A stretch of 64,000 nt of DNA from an uncultured Olsenella sp. GTDB lineage: Bacteria > Actinomycetota > Coriobacteriia > Coriobacteriales > Atopobiaceae. The stretch is taken from the NCBI GenBank assembly GCA_900314535.1, contig OMVT01000003.1:25378-89377 (forward strand). The letters are read 5' to 3'. The notes below the pieces were generated by a model that was not told where the DNA came from, did no database searches, and saw nothing but the letters and a program-made list of their open reading frames with translations. Positions 57,602 to 64,000 of the stretch are shown piece by piece. Both the position numbers and the translations under genes were made by a program. Position 1 is the stretch's first letter. Each line of letters begins with the position of its first letter.

Positions 57602-58594
57602 ATGGCACGATTCATCTGGTACATCACCAAGAGGATCCTCAGCTACATCGTGATGATCTTTGTCGCGACTTCGCTGACGTATTTCCTCGCCTGCGCGTTC
57701 ATGAGTCCGCGCTCGAACTTCGAGTCGAAGACGCCGCGTCCTCCGCAGGACTCCATCGAGGCGTCGCTCGACCGCACGAACCTGAACGACAAGACGCCGG
57801 TGCTCGAGCGCTATCAGCGCTGGCTCGGCGGCATCCTCACCCAGTGGGATTGGGGCATGTCTCCTGACGGCGATTCCGTCAACTCCCAGATTGCAGGCAG
57901 AATCAGTGCTTCGGTTGAGCTCATGACGCTCGCGACGGTGCTTTCCATCGCTATCGGCGTCTCGCTCGGCGTCTACACGGCACAGCGGCAATACCTGTGG
58001 CAGGACAGATTCTGGAGCGGGCTTGCCTCCATCTTCATGGTCATACCTACGGTCGTTCTGGCCATTCTCGTCGTCTTCTTCGCAATCGAGATCAACCAGC
58101 AGACGGGAACCCGCGTCTTCTATGTCACGGGTCTTTCGAGCTATGCCGGCGACAACATGTTCCTGGCATTCATCGATTTCCTGCAGCACATTCTGCTGCC
58201 GACGATCGTCCTCACGATCATCTCGGCGGTCGGCTACCACCTGAGCCAGCGTACGTACCTCTTGGATGAGATGCACGCCGACTATGTGCGCACGGCACGT
58301 GCCAAGGGCCTCACGAAGAAGCAGGCCATCAGGAAGCATGCCCTGCGCGCTTCTCTGATCCCGACCTCCGTCCAGGTCGCTTTCTCCATTGCCTCCATCT
58401 TCACCGGCGCCGTCATGACGGAAAAGATCTTCGCCATCCATGGGCTTGGCGAATACTTCATCAACTGCATCAACAACAACAATATCAATGGCGCGGTTGC
58501 CGTTGCCGCCTTCTCGGGTGCCTGCACCCTCGTGGGCGCCCTCATGGCAGACCTCTTTGCGGCTGCCCTCGATCCGCGCATCAAGATGAGCTAA
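57602..58594 (+). CDS. Dpp/Opp-type ABC permease, DppB type (third system)
   Basis: A 330-residue permease. ATG 57602 follows AAGGAGAAGG. The N-terminal RFIWYITKRILSYIVMIFVATS is typical. The extracytoplasmic stretch after helix 1 carries an SPRSNFESKTPRPPQ insert, as in oligopeptide permeases of Gram-positives. The coupling loop is DYVRTARAKGLTKKQAIRKHALRASLIP, and it ends in ALDPRIKMS. No binding-protein gene precedes it; that gene is last in the operon. Confidence 0.9.
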   Translation: MARFIWYITKRILSYIVMIFVATSLTYFLACAFMSPRSNFESKTPRPPQDSIEASLDRTNLNDKTPVLERYQRWLGGILTQWDWGMSPDGDSVNSQIAGRISASVELMTLATVLSIAIGVSLGVYTAQRQYLWQDRFWSGLASIFMVIPTVVLAILVVFFAIEINQQTGTRVFYVTGLSSYAGDNMFLAFIDFLQHILLPTIVLTIISAVGYHLSQRTYLLDEMHADYVRTARAKGLTKKQAIRKHALRASLIPTSVQVAFSIASIFTGAVMTEKIFAIHGLGEYFINCINNNNINGAVAVAAFSGACTLVGALMADLFAAALDPRIKMS

Positions 58595-58604
58595 GGAGAT
58601 GGCA

Positions 58605-59633
58605 ATGGAAGAGCAGAACAACACTCCTCAGGAAGAGGGCAGGCTCACCAATGCCCAGCTCGAACTCCAGGCAGATTCCCAGGGTCCGACCGAGGTCAAG
58701 CGCATCACGTATTCGCGCCTGATCGCAAGGCGCTTCTTCCGCCAGCGCTCGGCGGTGATTGGCCTCGTCATCCTCATCATCATGATCCTGATCGCCATCT
58801 TCGGGCCCTTCATCTGTGCCTTCGACTACACGGAGCCTGACTTCACGGCCCTGAACGTCGCGCCGAATGCACGCCATTGGTTCGGCACGGATGGCGGCGG
58901 CTTCGATCTGTTTGCCTGCGTCGTGCACGGCCTTGGCCGCTCGCTTGTTATCGGCATCACCTATTCGCTTCTGACAACGGTGATTGCGGCGACGGTCGGT
59001 ACCGCCATCGCCTATATGCGCGGCTGGGGCGAGAAGGTCGGCATGTGGCTCCTCGACATGCTCCTCGTCATTCCTTCCTTCCTCCTTGTCGCAATGATTG
59101 TGCGCGCCTCTTCTGGCACGCAGGGCTGGATCATGCTCATCATTGGCCTCACGGCCTTCGGCTGGATCGGCTATGCCCGTACGCTCAGGACCATGGCACT
59201 GTCGCTGCGCGAGCGTGACTATGTCCGTGCTGCCAAGTACATGGGCGTTCCTTCGTTCAAGATCATCGTGCGCCACTTGATTCCGAACCTCGGCTCCATC
59301 CTCATCATCGATACGGTCCTCGGCGTCATCTCCGGCATCAACTCCGAGACGGCCTACTCGTTCCTCGGCCTCGGCATCAAGGCTCCGGATACCTCTCTGG
59401 GCTACCTTCTCTCCCAGGGCTCCTCTGCCATGCTGTCGGCTCCCTGGATCGTCCTGATTCCGTCGGCCGTGCTGATCGTCCTGTGCGTGAGCATGCAGCT
59501 CATCGGCGATGGCCTCCGCGATGCCTTCGACCCCTACTCCCGCGCCGCTGGCTCTGTCGGCGACCAGGAAGACGAGAAGAAGGACGAGCAGGAGAACGCC
59601 GACGCTGAAGCCCAGACCATCGAGCTGCACTAG
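58605..59633 (+). CDS. Dpp/Opp-type ABC permease, DppC type (third system)
   Basis: A 342-residue permease. ATG 58605 is six bases after AAGGAG and is preferred to an ATG that abuts it. A polar leader of about 45 residues precedes helix 1 (AVIGLVILIIMILIAIFGPFI). HWFGTDGGGFDLFA replaces the usual FGTDxxGRD motif. The coupling loop is RERDYVRAAKYMGVPSFKIIVRHLIPNLGS. The tail is acidic (DQEDEKKDEQENADAEAQ). Confidence 0.9.
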   Translation: MEEQNNTPQEEGRLTNAQLELQADSQGPTEVKRITYSRLIARRFFRQRSAVIGLVILIIMILIAIFGPFICAFDYTEPDFTALNVAPNARHWFGTDGGGFDLFACVVHGLGRSLVIGITYSLLTTVIAATVGTAIAYMRGWGEKVGMWLLDMLLVIPSFLLVAMIVRASSGTQGWIMLIIGLTAFGWIGYARTLRTMALSLRERDYVRAAKYMGVPSFKIIVRHLIPNLGSILIIDTVLGVISGINSETAYSFLGLGIKAPDTSLGYLLSQGSSAMLSAPWIVLIPSAVLIVLCVSMQLIGDGLRDAFDPYSRAAGSVGDQEDEKKDEQENADAEAQTIELH

Positions 59634-59648
59634 AGCAGGAGCTGTCTT

Positions 59649-61667
59649 ATGACTGATAACATGAACCAGGTCAAGGACGAGGTCCTTGCCTATGAGATGC
59701 TCGAGAGCAAGGGCCCGAAAGGTGCGCCCACAGGAGACCCCGTGCTCTCGGTCAGGGACCTGCGCGTGTCGTTCGCGACCGAGGCAGGCCGTGTCGACGC
59801 CGTCCGTGGCGTGAACTTCGATCTCTGGGGCGGCCGCACGCTCGGTATCGTCGGCGAGTCCGGCTCCGGCAAGTCTGTCACGGCGCTTTCACTGATCGGC
59901 CTTCTCGACGACAATGCGCATGTCGAGGGCTCGGTCAAGCTCAAGGGAGAGGAGCTGCTCGGCAAGACCGACGAGGAGATGTCGAAGCTGCGCGGATCGA
60001 GGATCTCCATGGTCTTCCAGGACCCTCTGAGCGCTCTCACGCCGATGTTCTCCATCGGCGACCAGCTCGCAGAGGCCCTTCTCATCCACAATCCGAAGAT
60101 GAGCAAGGAGGACGTGCACAAGCGCTGCGTCGAGCTCCTCACGCTTGTCGGCATCACCGATCCTGAGGACCGCCTCGATGCGTATCCGCACGAGTTCTCC
60201 GGCGGCATGCGCCAGCGTGTCGTCATTGCTATCGCAATCGCGAACAACCCCGAGATCATCATCGCCGACGAGCCGACGACGGCTCTCGATGTGACGATCC
60301 AGGCCCAGATCCTCGATGTTCTCAAGGTCGCCCAGAAGGAGACGGGCGCCGCTGTCGTCATCATCACCCACGACCTCGGCGTCGTTGCCGGCATTGCCGA
60401 CGACATCATGGTCATGTATGCAGGCGCTGCTGTCGAGCGTGCCTCGGTCGATACGCTCTTCGCGAGCCCGGCACAGCCGTATACGATGGGCCTTCTCGGT
60501 GCCGTGCCGCAGCCTCATGTGGCCGCAGAGCACAGGCTTGTCCCGATCAAGGGCAATCCGCCTTCGCTTGCTGCGATCCCTTCCGGCTGCCCGTTCTCTC
60601 CGAGGTGCCCGATGGCACAGGAGAAGTGCCACAGAATAGAGCCGAAGCTCGAGCCGTTTGCGGCAGAGGAGGGACACCTCGTCTCCTGCCACAGGCTTGC
60701 TGAGATCCGCGCCAAGCACATGACCTACCAGGATGTGTACCCGGAGCTCGAGCCGCTGCCTGCCAAGTGGGCAGACGTGCCGCGCGACCAGAGGCCGATC
60801 GTGCTCGAGGTCAAGGACCTCGTGAAGACCTTCCCGATCCAGAGCAAGGGCCTCATCCGCAGGAACAAGGGAACCATGACGGCAGTGGACCATGTGTCGT
60901 TCAAGATCCATGAGGGCGAGACCATGGCGCTCGTCGGGGAGTCCGGATCCGGCAAGTCGACGACGCTGACGCAGATCATGGAGCTCATGAAACCCGAGGG
61001 CGGCTCGATCACGGTTCTCGGCAAGAACATTGCCGACATCAAGAACAACCGCGAGAGGCGCGAGCTCAGGAAGAACCTCCAGGTCATCTTCCAGGACCCG
61101 ATGAGCTCCCTCGACCCGAGGATGCCGATCTACGACGTCCTGGCAGAGCCGCTCAAGGCCCAGCACTGGGATGATGCGAAGATCAACAAGCGCATCGGCG
61201 AGCTCATGTACCTTGTCGGCATCAATCCCGACTACGTCGACCGTTTCCCATCCCAGTTCTCGGGCGGCCAGCGCCAGCGTATCGCAATCGCCCGCGCTCT
61301 TGCCACGAATCCGAAGATCCTGCTCCTCGACGAGCCGATTGCCTCGCTCGACGTCTCGATTCAGGCCGGCATCATCAACCTGCTCGAGGACCTGCAGGCA
61401 GAGCTCAAGATCTCCTATCTCTTCGTTGCCCATGACCTCGCGGTCATCCGCCACATCTCCGATACGGTCGCTGTCATGCACCTCGGCAAGATCGTGGAAT
61501 ACGGCGAGACCGAGGATGTCTATACGCATCCGAAAGATCCCTATACGCAGGCGCTGCTCTCCGCCATCCCCATCCCGGACCCGCAGATCGAGCGCACGCG
61601 CAAGCGTCTTGTCTATCAGGACGGCAAGCTCGTTCCGGCAGAGTCCCTGCTTCCGACGAAGCTCTAG
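59649..61667 (+). CDS. Double ATP-binding protein, DppD-DppF fusion (third system)
   Basis: A 672-residue protein with two ABC ATPase halves. The first half has Walker A GESGSGKS near 69, [24 protein letters not shown], and a C-terminal cysteine cluster CPFSPRCPMAQEKC near 315. The second half has GESGSGKST near 429, FSGGQRQRIAIARAL, LLLDEPIASLD and VAHDLAVI. It supplies both motors of the transporter in one chain, so its stoichiometry is fixed. The gene lies 15 bases after the DppC-type permease. Confidence 0.93.
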   Translation: MTDNMNQVKDEVLAYEMLESKGPKGAPTGDPVLSVRDLRVSFATEAGRVDAVRGVNFDLWGGRTLGIVGESGSGKSVTALSLIGLLDDNAHVEGSVKLKGEELLGKTDEEMSKLRGSRISMVFQDPLSALTPMFSIGDQLAEALLIHNPKMSKEDVHKRCVELLTLVGITDPEDRLDAYPHEFSGGMRQRVVIAIAIANNPEIIIADEPTTALDVTIQAQILDVLKVAQKETGAAVVIITHDLGVVAGIADDIMVMYAGAAVERASVDTLFASPAQPYTMGLLGAVPQPHVAAEHRLVPIKGNPPSLAAIPSGCPFSPRCPMAQEKCHRIEPKLEPFAAEEGHLVSCHRLAEIRAKHMTYQDVYPELEPLPAKWADVPRDQRPIVLEVKDLVKTFPIQSKGLIRRNKGTMTAVDHVSFKIHEGETMALVGESGSGKSTTLTQIMELMKPEGGSITVLGKNIADIKNNRERRELRKNLQVIFQDPMSSLDPRMPIYDVLAEPLKAQHWDDAKINKRIGELMYLVGINPDYVDRFPSQFSGGQRQRIAIARALATNPKILLLDEPIASLDVSIQAGIINLLEDLQAELKISYLFVAHDLAVIRHISDTVAVMHLGKIVEYGETEDVYTHPKDPYTQALLSAIPIPDPQIERTRKRLVYQDGKLVPAESLLPTKL

Positions 61668-61689
61668 AGCCACATCTTGGCACGCATGC

Positions 61690-61721
61690 AAGCGGCCTTC
61701 CTTCGGGAGGGCCGCTTTCTT
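61690..61721 (+). terminator. Terminator after the double ATPase gene
   Basis: AAGCGGCCTTCC (61690-61701), tetraloop TTCG, and GGAGGGCCGCTT (61706-61717) with one G-U pair, followed by TCTT. It separates the permease-ATPase genes from the binding-protein gene. Confidence 0.85.
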
Positions 61722-62034
61722 GTATGCAGAGAATGCTTCAACAATGTGCAAATACAAGAAACAATATGCAGAATGCGATGGATGCTCCAAGGAGATGGAC
61801 GGGATGAACCTGAAGGGAGCAGGCATCCGAAACATACGGAAATCGAAAGAAAAGCTTGCAAAAATATGAGGATAAATAAAGCGAGAATGTTTCTGTAAAC
61901 TGTACGCTCACGATATGCAATGTTTCAGAAATAAAAAGTCTTTGGCCCTGTTCCTTCTATACAGTATCCTGTAGAAAGTTGGATTCACCAAAGACTGCAA
62001 TCTTATGCAGCCTACCAGCGAACAGGGGAGAAAC
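61722..62034 (+). other. AT-rich intergenic stretch upstream of the third binding protein
   Basis: About 310 bases that are clearly richer in A and T than the rest of the window. A 41-codon frame (61744-61869) begins MCKYKKQYAECDGC and is very Lys-rich; it has no good ribosome site, so I do not call it a gene. Close to the next gene, TACAG and CTGTA flank TATC around 61960-61975. This is a likely promoter or operator zone for the binding protein. Confidence 0.45.
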
Positions 62035-63816
62035 ATGCTTTACGACAACGTATCCCGCCGCTCATTCCTGAAGCTTTCGGGCGCCACGGCTGCTGTGGCA
62101 GGCCTCGGCCTTGCCGCTTGCGGCAATTCTGGCAGCACGGGCTCCACGAAGGATGGCACCACGGCCACCGACACCGGCACCGAGCCCCAGAACGGCTCTC
62201 CGGCCACCACGTCGCCCGACCAGCTGCCGCTTCCTGAGAAGGGCCAGGTCTACACCAACCCGAAGGACCGCTCCGAGATGAAGCAGGGCGGCACTGTCGT
62301 CATCCCCGCAGGCGAGGTCGGACCGAACTGGAACTACTACTCCACCGAGGGCAACACGGTCGAGATGCATACGTACTGGATGTACTACATGCCTGACATC
62401 GTGCTTGCCGATGCAACGCTCACGAAGTTCACGCCCGACCCGAACTTCATCACGAACATCTCGTCGTCCACGGATTCCGGCAAGCTCGTCGTGACTGTCG
62501 ACTTCAACGAGAAGGCACAGTTCAACGATGGCACGCCGATCGACTATCGTGCCCTTGCTGCTGTCTGGACCGTCATGAACGGCAAGTCCGACAAGTATAT
62601 GCCGGCTGCCACCGATGGCTACGACAAGGTCGAGTCCGTCGAGCGCGGCAGCTCCGACAAGCAGGCTGTGATCACGTTCTCCGAGCCGGTCTATCCGTAC
62701 GAGCCGATCGTCTCCCAGATCCTGCATCCTGACGGAACGGATCCGGAGAAGTATCTGTCCTGGAACAACAACCCGCATGCCGAGTGGGGCTATGGCCCGT
62801 TCACGGTCGATTCCGTCGACGAGACGCAGGTCACGTTCGTACCGAACCCCAACTGGTGGGGCGAGGCGCCGATGCTCGACTCCGTCCAGTACAAGCAGAT
62901 GGACTCCCAGGCGCTCTTCAACGCCTTCAAGAACGGCGAGGTGGACTGCACGGGCACTGCCGCTTCTGGCTCTGCCGAGATGCTCTCGAACTTCACGTCG
63001 ATGGACGACGCCACGGTGCGTCGCGCCGACTCCCTCTCTGTCGCCTGCATCGAGATCAACACGGCACGCGGTGTCCTTTCCGACATCGCCGTCCGCAAGG
63101 CCTTCTGCCAGTCGTGCGATCCGTCCACGATCCGTGCGGTCGTGTGGCAGGGCGTGAACTGGGATGAGGAGACGCCGGGATCCCTTCTCGTTCCGAGCTG
63201 GGCTGATGGCTATGAGAACAACATGCCGGACGATGTCTACTCGCTCAAGTCCGACGAGCGCACGTCTGCGGCAAAGAAGACCCTCGAGGATGCCGGCTAC
63301 ACGATGGGCGACGACGGCTTCTATGCCAAGGACGGCACGAAGGTCTCCTTCTCCTTCACGACATTCGGCGACTCCAATACTGTCAAGAACCGTGCTGCCG
63401 CCATCCAGACGATGGCAAAGAACGCCGGCATCGACGTCGAGATCGACGCGAAGCCCGCTTCCGAGTTCTCGACGACACTGACGAGCGGCAACTGGGATAT
63501 CTGCCTGTTCGGCTGGTCTTCCTCCACGACCTATGTCTGGAATGCCCCGCAGATCTATGGCTCGACGTCCTCTTCGAACTTCACGCAGTACGGCACGGCA
63601 GAGCTCGATGCAGAGCTTGCGAAGGTCATCACCATCGAGGATCCGACGGAGCAGAAGAAGGCTCTGAACGAGGCAGAGAAGAAGGCACTCCAGTCCTACG
63701 CCTTCCTGCCGCTGTTCTCCGGCCCGGACGTGATCGTCACGAAGGCGACGCTTGCGAACTTCGGCCCCGCGCTCTTCGAGACGTTCGAGGCAAAGAACCT
63801 CGGCTGGGAGGCATAA
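62035..63816 (+). CDS. SBP family 5 binding lipoprotein (third Dpp system)
   Basis: A 593-residue binding lipoprotein. ATG 62035 follows AGGGGAG. Twin-arginine motif SRRSFLKLSG, hydrophobic stretch and lipobox LAACGN, then a Thr/Ser/Gly linker of about 45 residues. The core shows VVTVDFNEKAQFNDGTPIDYRALAA, IGYGP-like WGYGPFTVDS and VPNPNWWGEAP. It is longer than the other three binding proteins here. Large pockets of this kind suit oligopeptides, but the ligand is unknown. It completes the operon 57.6-63.8 kb and is separated from it by a terminator, giving independent expression. Confidence 0.9.
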   Translation: MLYDNVSRRSFLKLSGATAAVAGLGLAACGNSGSTGSTKDGTTATDTGTEPQNGSPATTSPDQLPLPEKGQVYTNPKDRSEMKQGGTVVIPAGEVGPNWNYYSTEGNTVEMHTYWMYYMPDIVLADATLTKFTPDPNFITNISSSTDSGKLVVTVDFNEKAQFNDGTPIDYRALAAVWTVMNGKSDKYMPAATDGYDKVESVERGSSDKQAVITFSEPVYPYEPIVSQILHPDGTDPEKYLSWNNNPHAEWGYGPFTVDSVDETQVTFVPNPNWWGEAPMLDSVQYKQMDSQALFNAFKNGEVDCTGTAASGSAEMLSNFTSMDDATVRRADSLSVACIEINTARGVLSDIAVRKAFCQSCDPSTIRAVVWQGVNWDEETPGSLLVPSWADGYENNMPDDVYSLKSDERTSAAKKTLEDAGYTMGDDGFYAKDGTKVSFSFTTFGDSNTVKNRAAAIQTMAKNAGIDVEIDAKPASEFSTTLTSGNWDICLFGWSSSTTYVWNAPQIYGSTSSSNFTQYGTAELDAELAKVITIEDPTEQKKALNEAEKKALQSYAFLPLFSGPDVIVTKATLANFGPALFETFEAKNLGWEA

Positions 63817-63853
63817 GGGCGCAGATCCTATAGCCGAAGAGATTGCCTTTTGC

Positions 63854-63897
63854 AGGGCGAAGGTGACGGCGGGCGCATGCCTGCCGCCCTTCGCCCT
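63854..63897 (+). terminator. Terminator after the third binding protein
   Basis: Outer arms AGGGCGAAGG (63854-63863) and CCTTCGCCCT (63888-63897) are perfect. The inner stem is GGCGGGC with GCCTGCC (one G-U) and loop GCAT. It is a strong hairpin without a T run. Confidence 0.7.
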
Positions 63898-63901
63898 TAA
63901 A

Positions 63902-63972
63902 CTAAAGGCTTTAGCCTGTGCCGCGCGGCACGCGCGGCACAGAAAGCCACCCGCTGTGCGGGTGGATGGCAA
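63902..63972. repeat. Cluster of three short perfect hairpins at the window end
   Basis: In order: CTAAAG-G-CTTTAG, then TGTGCCGCGCG-GCA-CGCGCGGCACA (11-bp arms), then CCACCCGC-TGT-GCGGGTGG (8-bp arms). They directly follow the terminator at 63854-63897. No reading frame explains them before the window ends. They may be the subterminal palindromes of an IS200/IS605-like element, an intergenic repeat, or a structured RNA; the sequence is cut off. Confidence 0.5.
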
Positions 63973-64000
63973 CGATGCTATGCAACGAAACTCCTCCCCC

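Noticed and set aside
61744..61869. A 41-codon frame beginning MCKYKKQYAECDGC
   Set aside because: No convincing ribosome site and no relatives known to me; kept only as part of the AT-rich stretch.

Overview
The window is GC-rich (roughly 60-65% by eye), gene-dense DNA from a free-living bacterium. It most resembles a Coriobacteriia actinobacterium of the Olsenella/Atopobium type. This is inference, based on the actinobacterial-style uvrC-rapZ-whiA-gap-pgk-tpi-secG order, a short-form HisG with HisZ, MurT/GatD, and many Dpp/Opp peptide transporters with twin-arginine lipoprotein binding proteins. I found no rRNA, tRNA, CRISPR array or complete insertion sequence.

Layout. 1-3.4 kb: the end of a dppB-like gene, then dppC, dppD and dppF. 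3.4-6.8 kb (minus strand): a MacA/LolD/MacB-type three-gene exporter. 7.1-10.6 kb (minus strand): two tandemly duplicated peptide-binding lipoproteins, one broken by two frameshifts. 10.8-13.2 kb: a PepT-like tripeptidase and an M42 peptidase, which fit peptide feeding. 13.3-17.2 kb: a zinc-ribbon membrane protein, coaE, a lytic transglycosylase and uvrB, whose promoter carries a LexA box. 17.3-21.0 kb (minus strand): two flavoproteins and an Mrp/ApbC P-loop protein. 21.2-29.1 kb: yhcH, a MurT/GatD pair whose GatD lacks its catalytic residues, uvrA, ybaK and murJ. 29.5-36.8 kb: a compact his operon opening with a hisZ-hisG gene fusion (hisZG-D-C-B-H-A-F-I; hisE and histidinol-phosphatase absent). 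36.9-40.1 kb: a FemX-like gene and uvrC.

40.4-51.7 kb: a sialic acid uptake and catabolism island. It has a SatABCD-like ABC transporter with a permease-ATPase fusion, a CE7 esterase and a serine-less twin, nanA, a ROK kinase, nanE and a Gfo/Idh/MocA oxidoreductase. The island lies between uvrC and rapZ, that is, inside an otherwise conserved actinobacterial block. 51.7-57.4 kb: rapZ, whiA (no yvcK between them), gap, pgk, tpi and secG. 57.6-63.8 kb: a third Dpp system, with two permeases, a double-ATPase fusion and a binding lipoprotein. The last 150 bases hold a run of hairpins.

Together the genes suggest a host-associated, fermentative organism that lives on peptides and mucin sugars. Peptides enter by two Dpp systems and are cut by peptidases. 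Sialic acid is taken up, possibly de-O-acetylated, and converted to GlcNAc-6-P and pyruvate. The most unusual items are the catalytically dead GatD beside MurT, the HisZG fusion, the serine-less esterase twin in the sialic acid operon, and the placement of that operon.
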